Part shown: piece after piece, positions 1-7,599 of the stretch | Layout of the letters: each line of letters begins with the position of its first letter | How positions within the stretch are numbered: the first letter of the stretch is position 1 | Source of the DNA: an uncultured Lachnospiraceae bacterium | GTDB taxonomy: Bacteria; Bacillota; Clostridia; Lachnospirales; Lachnospiraceae | Direction of reading: 5' to 3' | NCBI GenBank assembly: GCA_947165275.1 | Contig: CAMUZQ010000024.1 | Coordinates: 1 to 33,984, forward strand | Length of the DNA stretch: 33,984 bases | The notes under the pieces: generated by a model | Database searches by the model: none | The model's input: the letters and a program-made list of their open reading frames with translations, nothing else | Told to the model about the DNA's origin: nothing | Program-made: the position numbers and the translations under genes

Positions 1-43
1 CACAGGCAACGACAGCCGTAACAATTCTCTTCATCAGTCTCAT
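1..43 (-). CDS. N-terminus of an exported protein (partial, runs off window)
   Basis: Only the first 14 codons are in the window: MRLMKRIVTAVVAC, then the sequence ends. A basic start followed by a hydrophobic run is the beginning of a signal peptide, possibly a lipoprotein. The start is supported by an AGGAAGGA ribosome site at about 50-57 and by a promoter at 118-147. The mature protein is not visible, so no function can be given. Confidence 0.6.
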   Translation of the reverse strand, partial: MRLMKRIVTAVVAC

Positions 44-117
44 ACCAAACTCCTTCCTGTTTCCATTGATTTCTCTGTAGAATGACTTCCCTCAAAAAGC
101 CGTCGGAGATAAATATC

Positions 118-147
118 ATTATACGATATATCAACTCACCGGCGCAA
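118..147 (-). promoter_or_regulatory. Probable sigma-A promoter for the edge gene
   Basis: On the minus strand a perfect TATAAT (118-123) is preceded, after an 18-base spacer, by TTGCGC (142-147), which keeps the TTG of the consensus -35. It would give a leader of about 65 bases before the start at 43. It lies downstream of the dipeptidase stop, so the edge gene is probably a separate unit. I see no strong terminator between the two genes. Confidence 0.55.
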
Positions 148-196
148 ATCTTTTATCAGCTATATAAGCAATTCTGTCATGGTGCTGTCTGCCCCA

Positions 197-1564
197 TCAC
201 TCTCCTGCAAGCATGACTATCGCTGCTGCGATGATCTTTGCGTTCTCCATCAGTCTGTCTACGGATATAAATTCATTCGGCATATGCTCAACCACCTCGT
301 CCCCCGGGAAGACCGGGCCGAAAGCCAGTATGTTTGGCACAGCCTTTGCATAGGTCCCTCCGCCTATGGATCTGGGAGCGGACATATCACCTGTATACTC
401 ACGGTATACACTTAAAAGACTTTTTACAAGTCCCGCGTCCTCGGGTATATACAGCTTAGGCTTATGCATATCGTATACACGCTTCCACCCTCTATCCCTG
501 AATTCTCTCTCCACCACGGGCTGGCATTCCTCATACTCATGGGTTACAGGGTAACGGTAGTTCAGGGTCACGGAGATCTTTCTCCCATCTGCTTCACAGA
601 CTCCCATATTTAAGGATGTATGTCCTGATATTTCGTCATAAAGATCACATCCAAGCAGCGCCCCGGTGGTATCCATCCCTATCTTGTCTGCAATAAATCC
701 TATGGCGTCAGCTGTATCGCCGCTGAAGGGAAGTGTACAAAGGTACTTGAAAAGCCGTCCTATAGCATTCTCCCCCTGCTCCGGATGCTGGGCATGTACA
801 GCCTTTCCCTCAGCCGAGATGACCCATGCCCCGTCCCTTCTTTCAGCCTTTACCTTCTCCGGCAGGTCATCCGGTCTGAAATCCTCCGGAGTCTTTATGA
901 CCGCCTCGGCATGTGCGGGAGTTATATTCCAGGCCATTCCGCCGCGTATCCCGATGATACTGTAGTCTCCGTCTGCAGACAGCGGCTTCTCATATGTCTC
1001 AACTACTATCCCCTTCTCCCCGTTTATGAGCGGATATTCCGCATCGGGAGTAAAGCCCATAACCGGTATCTCTCCCCCGTTTTCGAGATAATGATCCATA
1101 TCCAGTGCACCGGTCTCCTCACTGCATCCGAAGATCAGTCTGACTCTGCGCTTCAGAGGTATGCCTGCCTCCTTTATGGCTTTTAGTGCTATGAGTGATG
1201 CAGCTGCCGGTCCCTTATCATCTATGGTCCCCCTGCCGAAAATCTTCCCATCTGACAGGACCGCGTCATAAGGAGGAAAATCCCATCCTTCACCCTCGGG
1301 AACCACATCCAGATGTCCCAGCACGGCTACCATTTCCTCTCCCCCGCCATACTCGCACCATCCGCAGCGGTAATCCATATTTACTGTCTCAAATCCCATC
1401 TCACGGCACATCTTCAGAGCCTCATCAAGACAATCCGCGACGCCTTTGCCGTACGGCTTCCCGTCAGCTTCTTCATCCGCGACACTTCTGATGCGCACCA
1501 GACGCTGTACTGCTGCGATCAGCTCTTCTCTCCTGCCGTCGATCTCATCATCAAGTCTTATCAT
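197..1564 (-). CDS. pepV: PepV-type M20 metallodipeptidase
   Basis: Cytosolic zinc dipeptidase of the PepV/Xaa-His (carnosinase-like) branch of family M20, releasing amino acids from dipeptides. The 455-residue protein carries the full metal-site series: GHLDVVPEG (His84, Asp86), GTIDDKG (bridging Asp116), CSEETG (Glu149 base, Glu150), FTPDAEYP (Asp173) and a C-terminal VEHMPNE (His427). Spacing follows Lactobacillus PepV closely. The reading frame is open further upstream, but the ATG at 1564 is chosen because GGAG lies 9 bases before it and homology begins at this methionine; the upstream part overlaps the GGDEF gene. It starts one base after the stop of that gene, so the two are probably co-transcribed. 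Family assignment is firm; substrate range is not visible. Confidence 0.93.
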   Translation of the reverse strand: MIRLDDEIDGRREELIAAVQRLVRIRSVADEEADGKPYGKGVADCLDEALKMCREMGFETVNMDYRCGWCEYGGGEEMVAVLGHLDVVPEGEGWDFPPYDAVLSDGKIFGRGTIDDKGPAAASLIALKAIKEAGIPLKRRVRLIFGCSEETGALDMDHYLENGGEIPVMGFTPDAEYPLINGEKGIVVETYEKPLSADGDYSIIGIRGGMAWNITPAHAEAVIKTPEDFRPDDLPEKVKAERRDGAWVISAEGKAVHAQHPEQGENAIGRLFKYLCTLPFSGDTADAIGFIADKIGMDTTGALLGCDLYDEISGHTSLNMGVCEADGRKISVTLNYRYPVTHEYEECQPVVEREFRDRGWKRVYDMHKPKLYIPEDAGLVKSLLSVYREYTGDMSAPRSIGGGTYAKAVPNILAFGPVFPGDEVVEHMPNEFISVDRLMENAKIIAAAIVMLAGE

Positions 1565-1565
1565 T

Positions 1566-3038
1566 TTATTCGTCTCCGTAAAATTCGAGTCTGTTCCGTC
1601 CGTTCTGCTTCGCCTTGTAAACCGCCTGATCCGCTGTTTTATACAGCTCCTCGAAGGTCTTTCCATCCTTCGGGAACATCGAAGCACCTATACTTGCGGT
1701 CGCTGAATACTTGGTATATTCCCCCGCCTTGAAATTGCGGAAGAATTGCAGTGTCGTGTCAGCCATATGATGCCTTACGTCATCATTGGGGATATCCTTA
1801 AGAAACACCGCAAATTCGTCTCCGCCAAGCCGTCCGACTATGTCGGTCGTACGGTATATGGTGGGAAGCTCCTTACCCACAGTTGCGAGCACTTCATCCC
1901 CAAAGGCATGTCCCCTTGTATCATTGATATGTTTGAAATTATCGATATCGAAAAGAAGAAACATCCCCGGCTCCTCCTCGCCCACAGTATCGATATAATC
2001 CTGTATTGCCTGCTCTGTGGAGACCTTGTTAAGGAGTCCGGTGAGCAGATCCGTCTCTGCCTTGCTCTTAAGCTTTTTCTGGTTCTGCTTATAGACCATG
2101 CTCATCAGCAGATTGATGACTGCCAGCAGGGCAAGGAATATGAAGATCGCAACTACTATCCGGGTAAACACGGATCTGAAGGGTTCAAAGTATTTATCTG
2201 TCTCACTGTCGATATATGATGCTGTCGCAAGCTCACATACAAACCATTCATTAAGCTTAAGCGGCCTGTAAACAAGAACTCTCTCCTCACCGCCGTATTT
2301 ACAGTAAAGGATACCGCTGTGTTCGCCTTCAAAGTTCTTTTTCATTCCGGGATCCGAAATGCTGTCAAAAAGGCTGCTGCCTTTTGAGACTCCGGATGCG
2401 CCGCCGCCAACCACGCTTATGACTGTACCGTCCCCCTGAGCAAAGATAAATTGAGTTTTGCCGTCAAATTCCGAAATTGACGGCACATTGCGGAAGAAAT
2501 CGGTATCGGTCTGCATTATGACCCATCCTTTGCCGTCAGCCGTCGGCGCACCTGCAGCGATAAGGAGCTGATCTCCTTCTCCTGACGGATACGCCCTGCC
2601 TGTGACACCCTTTCCGTCTTTGGATATGTCTTTTATTTCCTTAAACCAGTCCCGGGTGGAAATATCGGTCTCCTGTCCGAAAGCATCCCGGCCCCTGCCC
2701 TCTGAATCCACAATATAACCGTTAACTATATTTCCTTCTGCAGCCATCTCTCCCAGTCCTGAAACATACCGGTCCCTGTCCGCATCACTCTCTATATTCC
2801 TCGCGATCAGCTCCGTTTCTGTCCTGACCTCTGAAAGCTTTGCCTTTACCATATCCGATACAGCTCTGTCGTAATCGGCAAGCTTTTCCTCAGCATACAT
2901 CCTGCCTCTGCTCTTTGCCACGGAAGATGCCGAGATCATAGTGAACACAATATACAAAAAAAGGATCACTGTAGGAAGGATCCACTTAAGCAGATCTAAG
3001 GTCTCTCTCTGCTTTTCATTTCTTTTCTCTTTGCTCAT
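1566..3038 (-). CDS. Membrane-anchored sensor diguanylate cyclase (Cache-like + GGDEF)
   Basis: 490 residues. A transmembrane helix at about 18-38 is followed by an extracytoplasmic region (about 40-288) that looks like a Cache/PAS-type sensor, including a RDWFKEI segment typical of dCache domains. A second helix at about 291-316 leads to a C-terminal GGDEF domain. The active-site GGDEF motif is intact (405-409), and an RxxD inhibitory site (RTTD, 396-399) lies five residues before it, so the protein should make cyclic di-GMP and be product-inhibited. The sensed ligand is unknown. The start has GGAG upstream and a near-consensus promoter at 3109-3137. It is followed by the dipeptidase gene one base later. 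A peptide- or amino-acid-linked signal is a guess from that neighbour only. Confidence 0.9.
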   Translation of the reverse strand: MSKEKRNEKQRETLDLLKWILPTVILFLYIVFTMISASSVAKSRGRMYAEEKLADYDRAVSDMVKAKLSEVRTETELIARNIESDADRDRYVSGLGEMAAEGNIVNGYIVDSEGRGRDAFGQETDISTRDWFKEIKDISKDGKGVTGRAYPSGEGDQLLIAAGAPTADGKGWVIMQTDTDFFRNVPSISEFDGKTQFIFAQGDGTVISVVGGGASGVSKGSSLFDSISDPGMKKNFEGEHSGILYCKYGGEERVLVYRPLKLNEWFVCELATASYIDSETDKYFEPFRSVFTRIVVAIFIFLALLAVINLLMSMVYKQNQKKLKSKAETDLLTGLLNKVSTEQAIQDYIDTVGEEEPGMFLLFDIDNFKHINDTRGHAFGDEVLATVGKELPTIYRTTDIVGRLGGDEFAVFLKDIPNDDVRHHMADTTLQFFRNFKAGEYTKYSATASIGASMFPKDGKTFEELYKTADQAVYKAKQNGRNRLEFYGDE

Positions 3039-3068
3039 TCTCTGCTCCGTACAGTACAGCCCTTCTGT

Positions 3069-3100
3069 CCGGCGAAGCCGGGCAGGATTCTAAAGAATCC
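3069..3100 (-). promoter_or_regulatory. Two tandem small hairpins in the leader of the GGDEF-pepV unit
   Basis: A perfect 6-bp hairpin, GGATTC/GAATCC with a 4-base loop (3085-3100), is followed in the transcript by CCGGC/GCCGG with a 3-base loop (3069-3081). The predicted transcription start, near 3102, places the first hairpin at the very 5' end of the mRNA. A 5'-stabilising role is possible; the leader is too short for any riboswitch class I know. Confidence 0.35.
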
Positions 3101-3108
3101 GGAGAAGT

Positions 3109-3137
3109 ATTATACTCTTGTGGCAAAACAATGACAA
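3109..3137 (-). promoter_or_regulatory. Sigma-A promoter of the GGDEF-pepV unit
   Basis: TTGTCA (3132-3137), a 17-base spacer and a perfect TATAAT (3109-3114) on the minus strand: near-consensus hexamers at ideal spacing. It lies just downstream of the terminator of the preceding sugar ABC operon, which supports an independent transcript beginning here. Confidence 0.7.
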
Positions 3138-3162
3138 ATAAGAACTCACGGGTAAAAAGAGT

Positions 3163-3195
3163 AAAAAAAGAGTGCAGAGCCTGTGCCCTGCACTC
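3163..3195 (-). terminator. Rho-independent terminator of the sugar ABC operon
   Basis: Perfect 8-bp stem GAGTGCAG/CTGCACTC (3188-3195 with 3170-3177), a 10-base loop and a run of seven T residues (3163-3169) on the minus strand. It lies 24 bases after the binding-protein stop. Confidence 0.88.
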
Positions 3196-3218
3196 CTTCA
3201 CCTTAAATTATCTGTGCC

Positions 3219-4658
3219 TTACTTCCAGTTTGTATCGCCGGCTGCCTGCGCAAGCTGGGCTCTGCGCTCATCTATGCCCTTGAGCACGTCCTCACTTGTC
3301 ATGTCGCCTATGAACATCGCCGCAAGATCCGCATTGATATCCATCCACTGCTCATTGTAGTAAAGGATCACATCCTGAAGCACCATTCCCGAATGCTCAT
3401 CATCAAAGCTTCCGAGGAAATCAAGAGTAGTCTGTGAATACTCGGGCTTCTGGCCTACCTCTACGGGAAGATTCTCTACATCTGCTGCATTATCGATAAG
3501 GTACTGTACATTATCCTTTTCAAGAAGGAATGCAAGATACTGCTTTGCTGCATCGATATTCTTGGAACCGGAATATATGAATCTTGAAGGTCCGGTAGGA
3601 TGGATGTTGAGGTACTGATTATCGCAGATAGGAAGCACAAACAGTCCGAAATCATCTGCTGTATATCCGTTCTTGTTAAGGTCGCTTTCCACGATCTTGT
3701 TTATCGAACCGGGCTTCAGGTTGCACATTGCGAATTCTCCGCTTGCCATATAGCCTTCAGCATCGGCAAACTCATCGCTCATGTAATTGTCACCGAAGTA
3801 GCCGTTCTGTGCAAGGGTGTTGAGCTGATCGATAGCCTTTTTCATATTCTCATTCTCGGCAAAGGTCGTCTCGTTCTTATTCAGCTTGTCGATGATCCCG
3901 GGCTCGACCTTATCATGAACCTGACCGTTTCCTGCCCAGAGCATAAGTACATGCCAGCCGTCAGCCAGAGGCTCATATATAGGTGTCACACCACTCGCAA
4001 GGAGCTTGTCGCAGGTATCGGTAAGCTCTGCGAAGGTTGTGGGAACTTTGGCTCCGGCTGCCTCAAAAAGCTTCTTGTTGTATACCATGTAATAATCCGT
4101 TGTCGTATCATAATATGTAAGACCGTAGTTCTTTCCGTCGACTCCTGTCTGCTCAGCTGAGAACTTGCTGTAGGATGACATCCAGGGCTCATTTGAAAGG
4201 TCTACGGCATTCTCCTCCACATTGTAGGTGGTCTTAAGAGCAAAGCCTGACTGTGCTCCCCAGATATCGGGACCCTCGCCGCTGTTCAGACGGGTAAGGA
4301 GCAGATCCTGATACTGGTCTGCAGGCACGATCTGATAATCAACATGTATGCCGGTCTGCTCTTCGAATTTCTTTCCAAGCTCCTGCTCTGCATCCTCTAC
4401 CCAGTCCTGGCTTGCCATGACAGTTATGGTCGTGCCGGCTGCTGCACTGTCTGCAGAATCAGCGCCTTCAGTACTGTCAGCTGCCGCATCGGCAGCATCG
4501 GCAGTATCGGCTGCAGGAGCCTCCTCCGACTTGTCGCCGGTCTCTGCCGCAGGCGCATTATCAGTTGCTGCCGGAGACATATCTCCGCCTCCGCTGCAGG
4601 CAGCCAGAGAGAATACCATCGCGCCACAGAGCAAAAGTGATACAAGTTTCTTTTTCAT
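3219..4658 (-). CDS. Sugar ABC transporter substrate-binding lipoprotein (family 1, CUT1)
   Basis: 479 residues. The signal peptide ends in the lipobox SLAAC (lipidated Cys21). A low-complexity Ala/Asp/Ser linker of about 50 residues follows, the usual tether of Gram-positive binding lipoproteins. The mature part has the family 1 fold pattern: a TITVMASQDW first strand, an EEQTGIHVDYQIV segment and a GEGPDIWGAQ hinge-side motif. The protein binds a carbohydrate outside the membrane and hands it to the two permeases encoded just upstream. AGGAGG lies 6 bases before the ATG. It is the last gene of the operon, although binding proteins are usually first. No ATPase is encoded with it, so a shared MsmX-type ATPase elsewhere is likely. 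The sugar cannot be told from the sequence. Confidence 0.92.
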   Translation of the reverse strand: MKKKLVSLLLCGAMVFSLAACSGGGDMSPAATDNAPAAETGDKSEEAPAADTADAADAAADSTEGADSADSAAAGTTITVMASQDWVEDAEQELGKKFEEQTGIHVDYQIVPADQYQDLLLTRLNSGEGPDIWGAQSGFALKTTYNVEENAVDLSNEPWMSSYSKFSAEQTGVDGKNYGLTYYDTTTDYYMVYNKKLFEAAGAKVPTTFAELTDTCDKLLASGVTPIYEPLADGWHVLMLWAGNGQVHDKVEPGIIDKLNKNETTFAENENMKKAIDQLNTLAQNGYFGDNYMSDEFADAEGYMASGEFAMCNLKPGSINKIVESDLNKNGYTADDFGLFVLPICDNQYLNIHPTGPSRFIYSGSKNIDAAKQYLAFLLEKDNVQYLIDNAADVENLPVEVGQKPEYSQTTLDFLGSFDDEHSGMVLQDVILYYNEQWMDINADLAAMFIGDMTSEDVLKGIDERRAQLAQAAGDTNWK

Positions 4659-4745
4659 TCCGTTCCTCCTTTTGATTATAAATGATGATCTTTCATCTAT
4701 GGTAAAAGCCCTTTAAGGCTCCGACCTTCTTTATTTACCGTTTCT

Positions 4746-5579
4746 TCAGCCCTTTACGGCTCCTGCGGTCTGCCCGCCCACTATATACTTCTGACATGCC
4801 AGATAAAGGATGAGGACAGGCGCGCAGGTAAGTATCACATCCGCACAGATCAGGTTCCATTTCATCTCATACTGTCCGAAGAAATTATAGATCGCAAGGG
4901 TCATGGGCCATTTTTCCGAGCTGTGAAGGAAGTACAGGGGCATCATGAACTCATTCCAGCAGTTCAGGAAGCAGAGCACCCCGGCAGTTATTACCGCACT
5001 CTTCAGCATCGGGAAGATGATCCGTACATAAAGCTGCAACGGACTGCATCCATCGATAACTGCGGCCTCATCCAGCTCCACCGGTATCTTTGATACAAAG
5101 CCGTATATAAGAAAGACTGTAAAGGGCGTCTGCATGGCAATATACAAAAGTATGATGCCCGGTGATGAATTGGTAAGATGGAGAGTCAGCATTGTCCGTG
5201 TCAATGTGACATAGTTTACCGGGATGACCATTCCCAGGACCACATACATGTAAAGCCTTTCCATTCCTTTAGTACGTCTTCTTGAAAAAACATATGCCGC
5301 CATGGAGGCGAAGAAGACCGTAAGTATGGTTCCGACTCCCGCATATACCAGACTGTTAAAGAAGCTCCTTATAAGCTTTCCCTTCTCTATGACAGTGGAG
5401 AAATTTGAAAATATCCACTGCTTCGGAAGCGCGAGGTTCATATTGAGGGTTTCCCCGTCAGCCTTGAAAGCATTCAGCACCACAAGCGCCAGCGGTATGA
5501 TCACCAGCAGTGAAGCTATCCATGCGAGGATATTCTTTAATATGATCTGTACCAGTTTGTTTTTTGTCGTATATACCAT
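4746..5579 (-). CDS. Carbohydrate ABC permease, MalG type
   Basis: 277 residues, six predicted membrane helices, MalG/LacG subfamily of CUT1 permeases. The cytoplasmic EAA loop that docks to the ATPase is present (DEAAVIDGCSPLQLYVRII, then PM). Near the N-terminus the NAFKADGE segment precedes the periplasmic stretch with WIFSNFSTV, typical of MalG proteins. It should form a heterodimeric channel with the MalF-type protein encoded 51 bases upstream. The ATG at 5579 has AGGG about 8 bases before it. Confidence 0.92.
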   Translation of the reverse strand: MVYTTKNKLVQIILKNILAWIASLLVIIPLALVVLNAFKADGETLNMNLALPKQWIFSNFSTVIEKGKLIRSFFNSLVYAGVGTILTVFFASMAAYVFSRRRTKGMERLYMYVVLGMVIPVNYVTLTRTMLTLHLTNSSPGIILLYIAMQTPFTVFLIYGFVSKIPVELDEAAVIDGCSPLQLYVRIIFPMLKSAVITAGVLCFLNCWNEFMMPLYFLHSSEKWPMTLAIYNFFGQYEMKWNLICADVILTCAPVLILYLACQKYIVGGQTAGAVKG

Positions 5580-5630
5580 CTTTATACCCTGCCTTTACCT
5601 TTTCCTATGATCGTCCACTGCCGGACAGTG

Positions 5631-6506
5631 TTACTCCACAACCTCATCCTTTGTCAGGACCTTGACCATGAAATATCCGATGATAACCATGAAGATGAAT
5701 AGTACCGAGCTTATGGTGGTTCCTTCAGCATAGAGTCCCTTGCTCATCATCTTGTAGACAGCCGTATACAAAACCTCTGTCCTGTGTCCCGGTCCGCCGT
5801 TTGTCAGGGCATATACCATATCAAAGACCTTGAGACCGTAGATGACATTGAGGACTATGGTCACTGCAAGAGTCTGCCGGAGCATCGGGAGAGTGATATA
5901 TCTGAACCGCTGCCAGGCATTCGCCCCGTCAATGGCTGCCGCCTCATAATAGATGCCCGGTATGGCAAGTATCCCTGCTATCAAAAGCGTCATGATATAT
6001 CCCACGCCTCTCCATATATCAACTGCCATGACCGAACCGAAGGCGATCTTCGGATCCACCAGCCATTTTTTTGCGAGGACCTCGAGTCCGATGGCACGCA
6101 GGAACTCATTTAAGAAGCCGGTTTTAGGATTAAGTATTGATGTAAAAACAAGACCTGTGACGAGGATCGGAAGCACCGAGGGAAGATAGAGGATACCGCG
6201 GTGAAAATTCTTCCATTTGATATTCCGGCTCAGCGCCACTGCAAAAAGAAGTCCGAGACCGGTCTTTGCTATGACAGTGACAAAGGTGAACCAGACCGTA
6301 TTTGAGATATATCTGATATAATCGTTTTCTCCTGAAAAGACAGCGATGAAATTAGTGAAGCCTACAAAATGAAGATCCTGCGAATACGCCGACCAGTCGG
6401 TGAAGCTGTACCCTATACCGAGCAATCCCGGCACCACGCTTAAGACTGTATATACCAGTACAGAGCCAATGGCAAAATACCATGGATAGATTTTAGATTT
6501 CTGCAT
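5631..6506 (-). CDS. Carbohydrate ABC permease, MalF type
   Basis: 291 residues, six predicted membrane helices, MalF/UgpA-like CUT1 permease. Visible hallmarks are GIGYSFTDWSA after the first helix, the EAA loop (EAAAIDGANAWQRFRYITL, then PM) and ALTNGGPGH near the C-terminus. It is the first gene of the operon and partners the MalG-type protein. The start is set by the AGAAGGGGG ribosome site just upstream. The leader contains repeats that could control it (see 6507-6562). Confidence 0.93.
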   Translation of the reverse strand: MQKSKIYPWYFAIGSVLVYTVLSVVPGLLGIGYSFTDWSAYSQDLHFVGFTNFIAVFSGENDYIRYISNTVWFTFVTVIAKTGLGLLFAVALSRNIKWKNFHRGILYLPSVLPILVTGLVFTSILNPKTGFLNEFLRAIGLEVLAKKWLVDPKIAFGSVMAVDIWRGVGYIMTLLIAGILAIPGIYYEAAAIDGANAWQRFRYITLPMLRQTLAVTIVLNVIYGLKVFDMVYALTNGGPGHRTEVLYTAVYKMMSKGLYAEGTTISSVLFIFMVIIGYFMVKVLTKDEVVE

Positions 6507-6562
6507 TGCAACCCCCTTCTTCCCTGTTGCACCAAAAAATCATCTCAGTGCAACCCTATAAA
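6507..6562 (-). promoter_or_regulatory. Leader of the sugar ABC operon with alternative pairing around the ribosome site
   Basis: A TTTATA box (6557-6562) has no recognisable -35, which suits an activator-dependent promoter. The leader then holds GTTGCAC (6548-6554), GTGCAAC (6526-6532) and GTTGCA (6507-6512) directly before the start codon. The middle element can pair with either flank. Pairing with the second flank would put the purine-rich ribosome site in a 13-base loop closed against the start codon. The first pair could instead be an operator. The repeats are plainly visible; the regulatory role is inferred. Confidence 0.4.
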
Positions 6563-6601
6563 GAGAGTCTATCCGAAGCGTTTCGTTTTTACCATGCAGA
6601 C

Positions 6602-6618
6602 TTTTGTCTCATTTTTGT
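6602..6618 (-). promoter_or_regulatory. Direct repeat upstream of the sugar ABC promoter, candidate activator site
   Basis: ACAAAA occurs twice on the minus strand (6613-6618 and 6602-6607), 11 bases apart, about one helical turn and about 40-55 bases upstream of the TTTATA box. AraC-type activators such as the YesN protein encoded nearby often bind direct repeats at such positions. The region is A-rich, so chance is a real alternative. Confidence 0.25.
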
Positions 6619-6684
6619 ACTTTTTTAACCTCAGGGATATTTCCTGCTCCGGACAGCCCCGGGCTATGTAAGCAATTTCAGGAT

Positions 6685-7596
6685 CTATCTGGAAAAGACG
6701 GTAAGGGCTATGAAGCAGATCACGGTCACGAGAGTGTATACCGAAAGCGAGGAGGATACAAAATTCCTCTGCTTCTCATCATCGGCAAAGACAGGAAGCA
6801 CATAGGGCGGAGGCAGGATGAACATTATATTAAGCGCCGCATCCAGCTGATCTCCCATTCCCAGGGCATGTACTATGGATCCCACGGCAAGCCTGAGCAG
6901 GAGCATGATCACAAGTCTTGCGGCAGTCACCCTGCATACCGCCTTCCACGGGATATCACTGAATACAAGATCGTAGCCTATGGTAATAAGTATCACCGCG
7001 CCTGTGGGAGCGCTGACAAAATCAGTGCAGGCATCGATGAGCGAGCTGACTCCGGAGGGTATGAGAGCCCTGTATATCCCCGCAGCTCCAAGGATCACGC
7101 CGCATACTATGGCTATTATCGTTGGTGAATGGATCATATCGAAAAAGAGCTTTCCCGCTGAAGGCTTCTCCTCTCCGTCTCCGCCGAGAAGTATCTTATA
7201 AAGCGTAAATACAAAAAGCACCTGGCCCAGATCTATGTAGGCAAAGGATGATATATTCTCCGCTCCGTAAAGCAGCATGAAAAGCGAGTATCCGAGCATG
7301 CCTGCTTCAAATCCGGTGGTAAGGAAGGGCACAAAACGGGATCCCTTAGCAAAAAGCCTGCCTGCCAGAAGAGCGATCACACAGGTTAAAAACATCACTG
7401 CGGTTATTATGATATTATTGACTGTATAGGTCATTGTGGCGAAGGCATTGAGCATTACCGCCGGCAGAGTGATGTTTACGACCACGCTTTTTAATGCATT
7501 TATTCCTTCCCTGGACAGAAGCCCTGTCCGTCTTGCGGCGACGCCTATGGAAAGCATAAGGAGTACCGGAACTATCGTGTTTAATATCTGTATCAT
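6685..7596 (-). CDS. AEC-family (auxin efflux carrier-like) permease
   Basis: 303 residues, about ten hydrophobic helices, Membrane_trans family (AEC; includes malonate/malate permeases and YfdV). The N-terminal half has the family pattern: LMLSIGVAARRTGLLS, then SVVVNITLPAVMLNAF with the conserved N-x-x-L-P. The C-terminal half repeats a broken-helix arrangement (IMFILPPPYVLPVFADD). Members move small organic anions such as malate, malonate or lactate; the substrate here is unknown. It starts 3 bases after the response-regulator stop with AAAGGA upstream, so it is the last gene of the two-component operon. A carboxylate carrier at the end of a glycan-uptake locus is unusual. Confidence 0.88.
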   Translation of the reverse strand: MIQILNTIVPVLLMLSIGVAARRTGLLSREGINALKSVVVNITLPAVMLNAFATMTYTVNNIIITAVMFLTCVIALLAGRLFAKGSRFVPFLTTGFEAGMLGYSLFMLLYGAENISSFAYIDLGQVLFVFTLYKILLGGDGEEKPSAGKLFFDMIHSPTIIAIVCGVILGAAGIYRALIPSGVSSLIDACTDFVSAPTGAVILITIGYDLVFSDIPWKAVCRVTAARLVIMLLLRLAVGSIVHALGMGDQLDAALNIMFILPPPYVLPVFADDEKQRNFVSSSLSVYTLVTVICFIALTVFSR

Positions 7597-7599
7597 TTT

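Noticed and set aside
3016-3201. Minus-strand 61-codon ORF between the sugar ABC operon and the GGDEF gene
   Set aside because: It spans the terminator, the promoter and the leader hairpins, and overlaps the GGDEF start in another frame; no ribosome site.
4344-4716. Overlapping frames in the Ala/Asp-rich linker of the sugar-binding lipoprotein, including low-complexity Ala/Ser products
   Set aside because: They arise from the GC-rich repeated codons of the lipoprotein linker, not from separate genes.
6640-6684. Possible terminator after the AEC gene (AGCCCGGGGCT element)
   Set aside because: The stem is at most 5 bp with almost no loop and is not followed directly by a T run; I would not call it a terminator.
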